Source: Azospirillum fermentarium (GTDB lineage: Bacteria > Pseudomonadota > Alphaproteobacteria > Azospirillales > Azospirillaceae). Taken from it: a stretch of 64,000 nucleotides of DNA. This document shows, in pieces, positions 33,758-43,056 of this stretch. Positions within the stretch are counted from its first letter, which is position 1. Every line of letters begins with the position of its first letter. The notes beneath the pieces were generated by a model, which saw nothing but the letters and a program-made list of their open reading frames with translations, was not told where the DNA came from and ran no database searches. The stretch is taken from contig NZ_JAOQNH010000003.1 of the NCBI RefSeq assembly GCF_025961205.1, positions 392,501 to 456,500 of the forward strand. The letters run 5' to 3'. Both the position numbers and the translations under genes were made by a program.

Positions 33758-36556
33758 TCAGGCCCGTTTGCGGGTGGTGGTCTTGGCGGGCTTGGGCTCA
33801 CCGTCCGTTTCGGCGGCGGCCTTCTTCTTCGGAGCGGCTTTCTTGGGGGCGGCTTCCGCCGTCTCGCCGTCCGCGGGGGCGGCCGTCTTCTTGGCGGCGG
33901 GCTTGCGGGTGGTCTTCTTCGGTGCTTCCTCGGCGGACTCGCCCTCGGCGGGGGCGGCCTTGGCCCCCTTCTTGGCGGCGTCCTTCGCAGCCTTGGCCTC
34001 CAGAAGCTCCAGGCCCTGCTCCAGCGTCACCGTCTCCGCGTCCATCGCCTTGGGGATGGAGGCATAGGTGGAGCCGTGCTTGACATAGGGGCCGAAGCGG
34101 CCAGCCCCCACCGTCACCGGCTTGCCGGTCTTGGGGTGGTCGCCCAGCGTGCGGCCCGGCGTGGCCGCGGCCTTCTTCGCCGCCTCGCCCAGCAGGGACA
34201 CCGCCCGGTTGATGCCGATCTCCAGCACGTCGTCGTCGGGGGGCAGCGATTTATAGACCGGTCCGTGCTTGATGTAGGGGCCGAACCGCCCGATGCCCGC
34301 ACTGATCTCCTGCCCGGTTTCCGGGTGGTTGCCGATGGTGCGCGGCAGAGCCAGCAGCTTCAGGGCCTTGTCCAGATCCAGGTCGGCCACCGTCATGCCC
34401 TTGGGCAACGACACCCGTTTGGGCTTGGGTGCTGCGTCCTTGGCCTTCTTCTTGCCCTTGGCCGGCTTTTCCGCCGGGGGGGCCTCCTCCTCCGCGCCGC
34501 GGGGCGGCCCGAGCTGGATGTAGGCACCGAAGGGACCGCGGCGCACCGACACCGGCAACCCGGTTTCGGGATCGTCGCCCAACTCCTTCGGCCCGTCCAG
34601 CGTGTCGGGGGCGTCGTCGTTGGCCACCGCCAGCGGGCGGGTGTAGCGGCATTCCGGGTAGTTGTTGCAGCCGATGAAGGCGCCCATCTTGCCCAGCTTC
34701 AGCCCCAGCCGCCCGGTGTGGCACTTGGGGCAGACCCGCGGGTCGCCGCCGTTCTCCCCCACCGCGGGGAAGAAATGCGCGCCCAGCTCTTCGTCCAGGG
34801 TGGTCAGCACCTGGGTGATGGTCAGATCCTTGGTGCCGTCCACCGCGGTGTGGAACGACCGCCAGAATTCCCGCAGCACCGCCTTCCAGTCCAGCCGCCC
34901 GTCGGAAATGTCGTCGAGCTGGTTTTCCAGATCGGCGGTGAAGGTGTATTCCACATAGCGGTTGAAGAAATTCTTCAAAAACGCCGTGACCAGCCGCCCG
35001 CGGTCTTCGGGAATGAAGCGCCGCTTGTCGAGGCGTACGTAATTGCGGTCCTGCAGAACCTGCAGGATTGAGGCATAGGTGGACGGGCGCCCGATGCCCA
35101 GCTCTTCCAGCTTCTTCACCAGCGACGCTTCGGAATAGCGCGGCGGCGGCTGGGTGAAGTGTTGGGCCGGGGTGACGGCGCCGCGGTCCAGCCCGTCGCC
35201 CTCGGCCATGGCCGGGAGGCGGCGTTCCTGTTCGTCCTCGGCGTCGTCCTTGTCTTCCTGATAGACGCGCATGAAGCCGTCGAACACCACGATGGAGCCG
35301 GTGGCACGCAGCACCGCCTCGCGGTTCGGCGACGCCACGTCAACCGCCACCTGATCCAGGACGGCGCTTTCCATCTGGCTGGCGACCGTGCGCTTCCAGA
35401 TCAGCTCGTAGAGCTTGAGTTCTTCACCTTCCAGATAGGCCGCCACCTGCTCGGGCCGGCGGAACAGGTCGGTGGGGCGGATGGCCTCGTGGGCTTCCTG
35501 GGCGTTCTTGGCGGCGGTCTTGTAGATGCGCGGGCTGGTGGGGACGTAGGAATCCCCCCACAGCGACCCGATCAGCGAGCGGGACGCCTGGATCGCCTCC
35601 TGCGACAGCGACACGCCGTCGGTACGCATATAGGTGATGAGACCGACCGTCTCGCCGCCGATGTCCACGCCCTCGTACAGCTTCTGGGCCACGCGCATGG
35701 TGCGGGTGGCGCCGAAGCCCAGCTTGCGCGAGGCTTCCTGCTGCAGGGTCGAGGTGGTGAAGGGGGCATAGGGGTTGCGCCGCGCCTGCCGCCGCTCCAC
35801 CGACGCCACCCGGTAGGGGTGGGCCACGATGGTGGCGACCGCACGGTCCGCCGCCGCCTGGTCGGGCAGGCCGAACTTGTCCAGCTTCCGGCCGTCCAGA
35901 TGGGTCAACTGCGCGGTGAACCCGGCCCCGGCGGGGGTGGTCAGGCCCACGTCCACCGTCCAGTATTCCTGCGGGCGGAAGATCTCGATCTCGCTTTCCC
36001 GCTCGCAGATTAGGCGCAACGCCACCGACTGCACCCGGCCTGCCGACCGCGATCCCGGCAGCTTGCGCCACAGCACCGGCGACAGGGTGAAGCCCACCAG
36101 ATAATCCAGCGCCCGGCGGGCGAGATAGGCGTCCACCAGTTCCTGGCTGACGTGCCGCGGCGCCTTGATGGCCGCCTGCACCGCCGACTTGGTGATTTCG
36201 TTGAAGGTGATTCGCTGGACATCGACCTTGTCCAGCAGGCGCTTGTCGCGAAGGACTTCCGTCAGGTGCCAGGCGATGGCTTCCCCTTCGCGATCCGGGT
36301 CGGTTGCGAGAAAGACGCGGTCCGCCCCCTTCACCGCCCGCGCGATGTCGTCGATGTGGCGGCGGGAGCGGTCGCCCAGCTCCCATTCCATGGCGAAATC
36401 TTCGTCCGGGCGCACCGATCCGTCACGCGGCGACAGGTCGCGCACATGGCCGAAGCTGGCGATGACGGTGTAATCCGCCCCGAGATATTTGTTGATCGTC
36501 TTGGCCTTCGCCGGCGATTCGACGATCACGACAGTGCTGCCCGGCACGAGTCCCAC
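33758..36556 (-). CDS. topA: DNA topoisomerase I
   Basis: Type IA topoisomerase (932 aa) that relaxes negative supercoils. The TOPRIM domain has TVVIVESPAKAKTINKYLG and FLATDPDREGEAIAWHL; the active-site tyrosine is Tyr309 in GLITYMRTDGVSLS. One four-cysteine zinc ribbon is visible (CPKCHTGRLGLKLG ... GCNNYPECRYTRPL). The C-terminal part has repeats with GRFGPYIKHG/GRFGPYVKHG and ends in a lysine/alanine-rich tail (KKTTRKPAAKK and similar) typical of alphaproteobacterial TopA. Start is the GTG at 36556 or another GTG nine bases on. dprA lies 60 bp upstream on the same strand. Confidence 0.97.
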   Translation of the reverse strand: MGLVPGSTVVIVESPAKAKTINKYLGADYTVIASFGHVRDLSPRDGSVRPDEDFAMEWELGDRSRRHIDDIARAVKGADRVFLATDPDREGEAIAWHLTEVLRDKRLLDKVDVQRITFNEITKSAVQAAIKAPRHVSQELVDAYLARRALDYLVGFTLSPVLWRKLPGSRSAGRVQSVALRLICERESEIEIFRPQEYWTVDVGLTTPAGAGFTAQLTHLDGRKLDKFGLPDQAAADRAVATIVAHPYRVASVERRQARRNPYAPFTTSTLQQEASRKLGFGATRTMRVAQKLYEGVDIGGETVGLITYMRTDGVSLSQEAIQASRSLIGSLWGDSYVPTSPRIYKTAAKNAQEAHEAIRPTDLFRRPEQVAAYLEGEELKLYELIWKRTVASQMESAVLDQVAVDVASPNREAVLRATGSIVVFDGFMRVYQEDKDDAEDEQERRLPAMAEGDGLDRGAVTPAQHFTQPPPRYSEASLVKKLEELGIGRPSTYASILQVLQDRNYVRLDKRRFIPEDRGRLVTAFLKNFFNRYVEYTFTADLENQLDDISDGRLDWKAVLREFWRSFHTAVDGTKDLTITQVLTTLDEELGAHFFPAVGENGGDPRVCPKCHTGRLGLKLGKMGAFIGCNNYPECRYTRPLAVANDDAPDTLDGPKELGDDPETGLPVSVRRGPFGAYIQLGPPRGAEEEAPPAEKPAKGKKKAKDAAPKPKRVSLPKGMTVADLDLDKALKLLALPRTIGNHPETGQEISAGIGRFGPYIKHGPVYKSLPPDDDVLEIGINRAVSLLGEAAKKAAATPGRTLGDHPKTGKPVTVGAGRFGPYVKHGSTYASIPKAMDAETVTLEQGLELLEAKAAKDAAKKGAKAAPAEGESAEEAPKKTTRKPAAKKTAAPADGETAEAAPKKAAPKKKAAAETDGEPKPAKTTTRKRA

Positions 36557-36616
36557 GCCCCCAGAAGTTCAAACGCCCGCCAACGGGTCCGGCCTGCTCC
36601 AGAACGCAAAACTGGC

Positions 36617-37738
36617 TCAGATCAGATTGACCCGGTTGCCCGGTTGGCGCTGGACGCGCCCCGCCAGTTCCAATTCCAGCACGGCGGCCAACACCACGGG
36701 TGCTGACAATTGGCAGCCCCGGACCAGTTCGTCAATGGTAACCGGGGTGGGAGAGAGGTTTTCCAGCACCAGTGTGCGGGCCATGTCCACCTCGTCCTCC
36801 GCCGGGACGGTGGGCGGGGGCGGGGACAGGGTGCTGTATGTATGCTCTTTCGCACCCGGAGGTTCCAGGTGGCGCAACGCTTCCAGAATGTCGTCCGCCG
36901 ATTGCACCAAGGTTGCCCCCTGTTGGATCAGGGCGTTGGTGCCCTGGCAGCGCGGGTCCAGCGGCGAGCCGGGCACCGCGAGCACCTCCCGCCCCTGGTC
37001 CAGCGCCATTCGCGCGGTGATGAGGGAGCCGGACTTGGGCGCCGCCTCCACCACCACCACGCCCAGCGACAGGCCGGAGATGATGCGGTTGCGGCGGGGA
37101 AAATGGCGGGCCTGCGGCTGGGTGCCCAGGGGCGATTCGGCCACCAGCACCCCTTGGGCCGCAATGGCCTCGGCCAGATCCCGATTCTCGTCCGGGTACA
37201 CCACGTCGATGCCGCCCGCCATCACCGCCGCGGTGCCGGTGCCAAGGCTGCCCTGGTGCGCCCCGGTGTCGATGCCGCGGGCCAGCCCCGACACCACCAG
37301 CAGCCCGGCGGCCCCCAGGTCGCGGGCCAGGGTCTGGGCGAACTTGCGTCCGTTGAGCGAGGCGTTGCGGGCGCCGACGATCGCCACCGCCCGCCGCGTC
37401 AGCAGATGGGCGTGGCCGACGGTGTTGAGCACCGGCGGAGCGTCGTCGATGGCGGCCAGCGCTTCCGGGTAATCCGGCTCGCACGCGCACAGGATGCGGG
37501 CGCCGAAACGCTGGACCGCCGTCAGCTCCCGTTCGGCCTCCGCCTTCGTCACCACGCGCAGGGGTTTCTGCCGCCCGCCGCGCCGGGCCAGATCGGGCAG
37601 GGCGTCGATGGCGGCCTTGGCGGTGCCGAACCGCTCCATCAGCTTGTGGAACGTCACCGGCCCGACGTTCTCCGTGCGGATGAGGCGGAGCCAGTCGATG
37701 CGGTCGGCGTCGGTCAGGGGGCGGCGTGGTTGCGGCAT
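36617..37738 (-). CDS. dprA: DNA processing protein DprA
   Basis: DprA/Smf protein (about 373 aa) that loads RecA onto incoming single-stranded DNA during transformation. Rossmann-like core: AVAIVGARNASLNGRKFAQ, LLVVSGLARGIDTGAHQG, VMAGGIDVVYPDENRDL, FPRRNRIISGLSLGVVVVEA and SGSLITARMALDQGREVLAVPG. The N-terminal helical region and a C-terminal winged-helix (DELVRGCQLSAPVVLAAVLE) are both present. I use the ATG at 37738 (MPQPRRPLTDADR); an in-frame ATG at 37777 is less likely. Together with comEC it shows a DNA-uptake capability. Confidence 0.95.
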   Translation of the reverse strand: MPQPRRPLTDADRIDWLRLIRTENVGPVTFHKLMERFGTAKAAIDALPDLARRGGRQKPLRVVTKAEAERELTAVQRFGARILCACEPDYPEALAAIDDAPPVLNTVGHAHLLTRRAVAIVGARNASLNGRKFAQTLARDLGAAGLLVVSGLARGIDTGAHQGSLGTGTAAVMAGGIDVVYPDENRDLAEAIAAQGVLVAESPLGTQPQARHFPRRNRIISGLSLGVVVVEAAPKSGSLITARMALDQGREVLAVPGSPLDPRCQGTNALIQQGATLVQSADDILEALRHLEPPGAKEHTYSTLSPPPPTVPAEDEVDMARTLVLENLSPTPVTIDELVRGCQLSAPVVLAAVLELELAGRVQRQPGNRVNLI

Positions 37739-37800
37739 GACCCCAATATCCACAACCCGGAGGCGTTCGTCCAGCATTCATGTGTGTGCAAAGGCGAAAT

Positions 37801-37858
37801 GCCGGGGGCTTTGCCCCGACACCCCCCGGCAAGGGCGTCAGCCCTTGCATCCCGAGGT
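37801..37858. repeat. Intergenic double-hairpin repeat, copy B
   Basis: Related to the unit at 33691-33740: GGGGC-TTT-GCCCC (37805-37817) followed by GCAAGGGC-GTCA-GCCCTTGC (37829-37848), with the same intervening CACCCC spacer. It sits in the plsY-dprA gap on the minus strand and may lower read-through from plsY into dprA. Confidence 0.65.
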
Positions 37859-38458
37859 TCAGGCGGGCTTCTTCTTGCCGATCTTCGGCTCCTCGCCCTT
37901 CAGCAGGCGGCGGATGTTGGCCTCGTGCCGGATGAAGACCAGCACGGCGATGAACAGGGCCAGCGCCGCCACCGGCGCCGTCGCCAGCCACAGGGATGTG
38001 AGCGGCGCCAGGGCCAGCGCCACCAGGGCCGACAGGGACGAGATGCGGAACAGCGCCGCCACCGCCAGCCACGTCAGGCAGGCGCCGGCGCCCACCGGCC
38101 ACGCCACCGCCAGCAGCACGCCCAGCGCCGTCGCCACCCCCTTGCCGCCCTTGAACCCCAGCCACACGGGGAAGGTGTGGCCCAGCATGGCCCCGCCGGC
38201 GGCCAGCAGCGCCGCCTCCGGCCCGGCCACCCACAGGGCCAGCAAGGCGGCCAGCGCGCCCTTACCGCTGTCGAGCAGCAGGGTCGCCAGGGCCAGCGGC
38301 TTGTTGCCGGTGCGCAGCACGTTGGTGGCGCCGATGTTGCCGGACCCGATCTGGCGGATGTCGCCCAGCCCGGCCAGCCGCGTCAGCACCAGACCAAAGG
38401 GGATCGACCCCAGCAGATAACCCAGCAGGGCGGCGAGGATGAGGGGCAGGGCGTCCAC
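37859..38458 (-). CDS. plsY: Glycerol-3-phosphate acyltransferase PlsY
   Basis: Inner-membrane acyltransferase (199 aa) that uses acyl phosphate to make lysophosphatidic acid, the first step of phospholipid synthesis. It has five hydrophobic segments and the three family motifs: GYLLGSIPFGLVLTRL, DIRQIGSGNIGATNVLRTGN and GHTFPVWLGFKGGKGVAT. The start is a GTG at 38458, four bases after the stop of the dihydroorotase-like gene, so it belongs to the pyrB-pyrC' transcript. The C-terminus is basic and cytoplasmic. Confidence 0.96.
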   Translation of the reverse strand: MDALPLILAALLGYLLGSIPFGLVLTRLAGLGDIRQIGSGNIGATNVLRTGNKPLALATLLLDSGKGALAALLALWVAGPEAALLAAGGAMLGHTFPVWLGFKGGKGVATALGVLLAVAWPVGAGACLTWLAVAALFRISSLSALVALALAPLTSLWLATAPVAALALFIAVLVFIRHEANIRRLLKGEEPKIGKKKPA

Positions 38459-38462
38459 GGGC

Positions 38463-39779
38463 TCAGCCTTCCTGGCGGGTCCAGACGGTGCGCCCGTCCA
38501 CGATGGTGCGCACGGCGCGGCCCTGCACCGGGCGGTTGCCGAACGGGCTGTTCTTGGATTTGGACAGGAACGCGTCCTCGTCCACCGTCCACGGCACGTC
38601 CACGTCGATCACCACCAGATCGGCGGCGGCCCCCACCGCCAGCCGGCCCGCCGGCAGCGCCAGGATGTCCGCCGGGCGGCAGGTGACGCAGGCCAGCGCG
38701 TCCAGCAGGCTCACCGCCTTCTTGTGCGCCAGCTCCAGCGTCAGCGGCAGCAGGGTTTCCAGCCCGATCACCCCGAACGCGGCCTGGGCGAAGGGCACCC
38801 GCTTCTGGTCCTGGTCGCGGGGGGTGTGGTCCGACGCGATCACGTCGATGGTGCCGTCGGCCAGACCGGCGACGATGGCCCGGCGGTCCATCTCGTCGCG
38901 CAGGGGCGGCGACACCTTGGCGAAGGTGCGGTAATCGCCCACGTCGGTTTCGGTCAGGGCGAAGTAATGGGGGGCGGTGTCGCAGGTGATGGGCAGCCCG
39001 CGCGCCTTGGCCCGCCGGATGATATCCACCGATTCGGAGGTGGTGACGTGGGCGATGTGGTAATGGCCGCCGGTCATCTCCACCAGCCGCAGGTCGCGTT
39101 CGATCATGATGATCTCGGCTTCCCGCGGGATGCCGCCCAGGCCGAGCCGCGTGGCCCGCTCGCCGGCGTTCATGACGCCCGACGCCAGCGCCGGTTCCTC
39201 CGGGTGCTGGATGACGGGGCGGCCGAACACCTTGGCGTAGTTCAGCACCCGGCGCATGACACCGGCGTTGGCGATGGCCTTGGACCCGTCGGTGAAGCCC
39301 ACGGCCCCGGCGTTGGCCAGCAGCCCCATTTCGGTGATCTCCCGCCCCTCGGTGCCGCGGGTGGCGGCGCCATAGGCGTAGATCTTGACCTGCTTGACGT
39401 CGCGGGCCTTGCGGTTGATGAACTCGATCCCCGCCACGTCGTCGATGACCGGATCGGTGTTGGGCAGGCACACCACGGTGGTGACGCCGCCCGCAGCCGC
39501 GGCGCGGGCCGCACTCTTCACCGTTTCGTTCTGTTCCCCGCCGGGTTCGGTGATGAGAACCCGCATATCGACCAGACCGGGGGCCAGCGCCTTGCCCGCC
39601 AGATCCACCACCTTGGCGTCCGACGGCACGCCGTCGGCGAACAGGCGGGGGCCGAAGTCGGCGATCTTCGCCCCTTCGGTCAGCAGGGCGCCCGGCTGGT
39701 CCAGCCCGGTGGCCGGGTCCAGCAGGCGGGCGTTGATGTAGGCGGTGCGGCCCGGAGGCGTGAGGGGTGCGGCGATCAT
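38463..39779 (-). CDS. Dihydroorotase homologue lacking the metal-binding HxH (PyrC' type)
   Basis: Class I dihydroorotase-like amidohydrolase of 438 aa encoded 12 bp downstream of pyrB. Most core blocks are present (ALAPGLVDM, VTTVVCLPNTDPVID, VIQHPEEPALASG, YHIAHVTTSESVDI, DVIASDHTPRDQDQK). However, the first metal site, normally DxHxH followed by a basic residue and EPG, reads DMRVLITEPG, with Arg73 and Leu75 in place of the two zinc histidines. Enzymes with this change are known as inactive partners (pseudo-DHOases) that stabilise aspartate carbamoyltransferase. A separate catalytic dihydroorotase would then be needed elsewhere. The role assignment is by analogy. Confidence 0.92.
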   Translation of the reverse strand: MIAAPLTPPGRTAYINARLLDPATGLDQPGALLTEGAKIADFGPRLFADGVPSDAKVVDLAGKALAPGLVDMRVLITEPGGEQNETVKSAARAAAAGGVTTVVCLPNTDPVIDDVAGIEFINRKARDVKQVKIYAYGAATRGTEGREITEMGLLANAGAVGFTDGSKAIANAGVMRRVLNYAKVFGRPVIQHPEEPALASGVMNAGERATRLGLGGIPREAEIIMIERDLRLVEMTGGHYHIAHVTTSESVDIIRRAKARGLPITCDTAPHYFALTETDVGDYRTFAKVSPPLRDEMDRRAIVAGLADGTIDVIASDHTPRDQDQKRVPFAQAAFGVIGLETLLPLTLELAHKKAVSLLDALACVTCRPADILALPAGRLAVGAAADLVVIDVDVPWTVDEDAFLSKSKNSPFGNRPVQGRAVRTIVDGRTVWTRQEG

Positions 39780-39791
39780 GGCGCGTGATCC

Positions 39792-40760
39792 TTACAGGGC
39801 GGCAGAGGCGGCGCGGGCCGGGCGGGTCAGCAGGTCCAGAACCGCCATGCGCACCGCGACGCCCAGTTCCACCTGATCCAGCACCATCGAGCGCTTGTGG
39901 TCGTCGGCCACTTCCGAATCGATTTCCACCCCGCGGTTCATCGGGCCGGGGTGCATGATGAGGGCGCCGGGCTTGGCGACCTTCAGCTTGTCGTAATCAA
40001 GGCCGTAGAAATAGAAGTATTCGCGGATGGAGGGGACGAACTGTCCGCTCATCCGTTCGGTCTGCAGGCGCAGCATCATGATGATGTCGGCGTCCTTCAG
40101 CCCGGTCTTCATGGTGTGGTGCACCTCCACCCCCAGCCGGTCGATGGCCCGCGGCAGCAGGGTGGGCGGCGCCACCACGCGCACATGCGCGCCCATGGCG
40201 TTCAGCAGATGGATGTTCGACCGCGCCACGCGGCTGTGCAGGATGTCGCCACAGATGGCGACCACCAGCCCTTCCAGCCGGCCCAGGCGGCGGCGGATGG
40301 CCAGCGCGTCCAAGAGCGCCTGGGTCGGGTGTTCGTGGTGGCCGTCGCCGGCGTTCAGAACGGCGCAGTTCACCTTGTCGGACAGGAGCTTGACCGCGCC
40401 CGATTCGGCGTGCCGCACCACCAGCGCGTCCAGGTGCATGGCGTTCAGCGTCAGCGCGGTGTCGATCAGGGTTTCGCCCTTCTTCACCGAGCTGGCCTGC
40501 ACCTCCATATTGATGACGTCGGCGCCCAGCCGCTTGCCGGCCAGTTCGAACGACGTGCGGGTGCGGGTGGAATTCTCGAAGAACAGGTTGACCACCGTGC
40601 GGCCGCGCAGCAGGTCGGATTTACGCTCCGGCTGGCGGCTGTGCTCGACATAGCCGTCGGCAAGGTCGAGAACCTGGGTGATCTGGGCCGCGGTCAACCC
40701 CTCGATCCCGAGCAGGTGACGGTGCGGAAACGATGGGGCGGGGGCGGATGTTCCGGTCAT
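39792..40760 (-). CDS. pyrB: Aspartate carbamoyltransferase catalytic chain
   Basis: Catalytic subunit (322 aa) joining carbamoyl phosphate and aspartate in pyrimidine synthesis. Carbamoyl-phosphate binding: NLFFENSTRTRTSFELAGKR; other blocks: GDGHHEHPTQALLDALAIRR, GDILHSRVARSNI, and the aspartate-loop end LIMHPGPMNRGVEIDSEVA. No regulatory chain PyrI is nearby; the pseudo-dihydroorotase encoded immediately downstream is the likely structural partner. First gene of pyrB-pyrC'-plsY. Confidence 0.97.
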   Translation of the reverse strand: MTGTSAPAPSFPHRHLLGIEGLTAAQITQVLDLADGYVEHSRQPERKSDLLRGRTVVNLFFENSTRTRTSFELAGKRLGADVINMEVQASSVKKGETLIDTALTLNAMHLDALVVRHAESGAVKLLSDKVNCAVLNAGDGHHEHPTQALLDALAIRRRLGRLEGLVVAICGDILHSRVARSNIHLLNAMGAHVRVVAPPTLLPRAIDRLGVEVHHTMKTGLKDADIIMMLRLQTERMSGQFVPSIREYFYFYGLDYDKLKVAKPGALIMHPGPMNRGVEIDSEVADDHKRSMVLDQVELGVAVRMAVLDLLTRPARAASAAL

Positions 40761-40869
40761 GGGCCGGGACTATAGAAGCGCCGTACCCCAGCCGCAAGAG
40801 TGTGCGCATACCCCCTTTGCATCCCGGTTCCGCAAGATTTCCGTGCGCAGTCTTTCCGCAAGGTGGGGC

Positions 40870-41316
40870 TTACGCCACCTGCCGGCTTTCCAGCAGGCCG
40901 CGCAGCACCTGGCTCAGCGCGTCGGCCAGCGAGAACCGCTCCTCGTCGGGCAGGCTGGCGATGACGGCCGCGAACCGCTTCATGGGGTCGTGCTGGAGCA
41001 GGTCGAGCGCCATCGGCGTGGGATGCAGGTGGATGACCCGGCGGTCTTCCGGCACCGGAACGCGCGTCAGCAGGCCCTTGCCCACCAGCACCTCCACCGT
41101 CTGGGACGCGGCCCCACGGGTGGTGGCGTGAAAATCGGCGAACGACGACACCGTGCGCTGGCTGGGGTTGGCGCTGGCGAAATAGCGCAGCGCCGTCCAC
41201 TGGGACGGTTTCAGGCCGTGCGAATAGCCCATGCTGTCGGCGATATGGCCGATGTGGAGCATCACCTCGGCAATGGCCTGGGCGGACGCGAAGGATGGCG
41301 ATGAAACGGAAGCCAT
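40870..41316 (-). CDS. MarR-family transcriptional regulator
   Basis: Winged helix-turn-helix regulator of 148 aa. Core elements: GLKPSQWTALRYFASANPSQ, the recognition helix region FADFHATTRGAASQTVEVLV, and the wing with LLTRVPVPEDRRVIHLHPTP, where the DxR motif is typical of MarR. The ATG at 41316 has AAAAGG eight bases before it and gives the usual length; an in-frame start at 41370 is possible. Divergent from rimO across a 402-bp gap. Effector and targets unknown. Confidence 0.87.
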   Translation of the reverse strand: MASVSSPSFASAQAIAEVMLHIGHIADSMGYSHGLKPSQWTALRYFASANPSQRTVSSFADFHATTRGAASQTVEVLVGKGLLTRVPVPEDRRVIHLHPTPMALDLLQHDPMKRFAAVIASLPDEERFSLADALSQVLRGLLESRQVA

Positions 41317-41718
41317 GCGGGACGCCTTTTCAACAGCCGCCCGCCAGGGAAGGGCGTCGGCGGGTGCCATGGTGAGATTATCGGATTTTGTTGCGAATCG
41401 GTGGGGCCAATGGTTAAGTCACTGGACGTTCCGTTATCAAGAACCGCAAGGGCTGTCCAGCATCGTCGCTACCTATAAGCAATGTTTCCGTTAACATATG
41501 TTTAGGATATTATAGAGACTTCATCACGAAAATGCTTTAAAAGCGAAGAGGTTGTTTCCAATTGTCGCACCATCCAATCGTCGGGGTGGGTGCCGCGGGA
41601 TGCGGGGCCGCATGGGTGTCCCGCCGGGCCGGACGGGCCGAAACGCTGGCGCGCGGGTGGGAAACATCTATATATCCGCGATGAAAAGCATCCCGGCGCC
41701 TCGTCACACGGACCCCCC
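41317..41718. other. Non-coding region between the MarR gene and rimO
   Basis: About 400 bp, noticeably A+T-richer between 41470 and 41560, containing no plausible gene. It must hold promoters for both divergent genes; TTTCCG with a 17-bp spacer and TATTAT near 41487-41515 (plus strand) is a weak candidate. No obvious MarR dyad was found. Confidence 0.4.
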
Positions 41719-43056
41719 ATGAGCACATCCGCCCCCAAGCCCGCCCCGCGCGTGGGCATCGTCAGCCTTGGCTGCCCCAAGGCGCTGGTCGATTCCGAAC
41801 GCATCCTGACCCGCCTGCGGGCCGAGGGGTACGAGATTTCCGGCAGCTACGACGGCGCCGACGCGGTGATCGTCAACACCTGCGGCTTCATCGACAGCGC
41901 CAAGAAGGAATCGCTGGACGCCATCGGCGAGGCGATCAAGGAAAACGGGCGGGTGATCGTCACCGGCTGCATGGGCGGCGACCCCGATGCCATCCGCAAC
42001 GCCCACCCCGGCGTGATGGCCGTCACCGGCCCCCACCAGTACGAAGAGGTGGTGAAGGCGGTGCACGAGGCGGCCCCGCCGGCCCACGACCCCTTCGTCG
42101 ATCTGGTGCCGCCCCAGGGCATCCGCCTGACCCCGCGCCACTATGCCTATCTGAAGATTTCCGAGGGCTGCCACAACCGCTGCACCTTCTGCATCATCCC
42201 GTCGCTGCGCGGCGATCTGGTCAGCCGCCCGGTGGACAAGGTGCTGCGCGAGGCGGAGAAGCTGGCGACCGCAGGCGTGAAGGAACTGCTGGTGATCTCC
42301 CAGGACACCAGCGCCTATGGCCAGGATCTGCGCTACGCCGAACGCCCGTGGTACGATCGTTCCGTGCGCACCCGCTTCGCCGACCTGTGCCGCGAACTGG
42401 CGAACTTCGACCTGTGGGTCCGGCTGCACTACGTCTACCCGTACCCCCATGTGGACGAGGTGATCCCGCTGATGGCGGAGGGGCGCATCCTTCCCTATCT
42501 CGACATCCCGTTCCAGCACGCCGCGCCCACTGTGCTGAAGGCCATGCGCCGTCCGGCGTCCCAGGAAAAGCAGCTCGACCGGATTCGGGGCTGGCGCGAG
42601 CAGTGTCCCGAACTGGCGCTGCGCTCCACCTTCATCGTCGGCTTCCCCGGCGAGACGGAGGAGGATTTCACCTTTCTGCTCGACTGGCTGAAGGAAGCCC
42701 AGCTGGACCGCGTCGGCTGCTTCAAGTACGAGCCGGTGGTGGGGGCCGAGGCCAACAACCTCCCCGGTGCCGTGCCGGAAGAGGTCAAGCAGGAACGCTG
42801 GGAACGCTTCATGGAAGCGCAGAAGGCGATCAGCGCCGAACGGCTGGCCAAGAAGGTCGGCTGGACGCTGGGCGTGCTGATCGACGAGGTGGACGAGGAA
42901 GGCGCCATCGGCCGCAGCTACGCCGACGCGCCCGAGATCGACGGCAATGTCTTCCTGAACGGCGAGACCAATGTGAAGCCCGGCGACATCGTGGACGTGG
43001 TGATCGAGCACGCCGACGAATACGACCTGTGGGGTTCGGTGGAGCGTGCCGAGTGA
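41719..43056 (+). CDS. rimO: Ribosomal protein S12 methylthiotransferase RimO
   Basis: Radical-SAM methylthiotransferase (445 aa) modifying an aspartate of ribosomal protein S12. The N-terminal UPF0004 domain binds one Fe-S cluster through cysteines in VSLGCPKALVDSER, VNTCGFIDSAKKES and VTGCMGG; the radical-SAM cluster motif is SEGCHNRCTFCIIPSLRG; the C-terminal TRAM domain ends in ETNVKPGDIVDVVIEHADEY. The SLGCPKALVDSE signature separates RimO from MiaB. The ATG at 41719 is the family start; the frame is open further upstream without homology. The stop overlaps the next gene. Confidence 0.97.
   Translation: MSTSAPKPAPRVGIVSLGCPKALVDSERILTRLRAEGYEISGSYDGADAVIVNTCGFIDSAKKESLDAIGEAIKENGRVIVTGCMGGDPDAIRNAHPGVMAVTGPHQYEEVVKAVHEAAPPAHDPFVDLVPPQGIRLTPRHYAYLKISEGCHNRCTFCIIPSLRGDLVSRPVDKVLREAEKLATAGVKELLVISQDTSAYGQDLRYAERPWYDRSVRTRFADLCRELANFDLWVRLHYVYPYPHVDEVIPLMAEGRILPYLDIPFQHAAPTVLKAMRRPASQEKQLDRIRGWREQCPELALRSTFIVGFPGETEEDFTFLLDWLKEAQLDRVGCFKYEPVVGAEANNLPGAVPEEVKQERWERFMEAQKAISAERLAKKVGWTLGVLIDEVDEEGAIGRSYADAPEIDGNVFLNGETNVKPGDIVDVVIEHADEYDLWGSVERAE

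Noticed and set aside
30688..33801. Open frame of 1037 codons on the minus strand opposite recJ and the CNBD gene
   Set aside because: Antisense shadow: Gly/His/Gln/Arg-rich with no domain, while recJ motifs on the plus strand are unambiguous.
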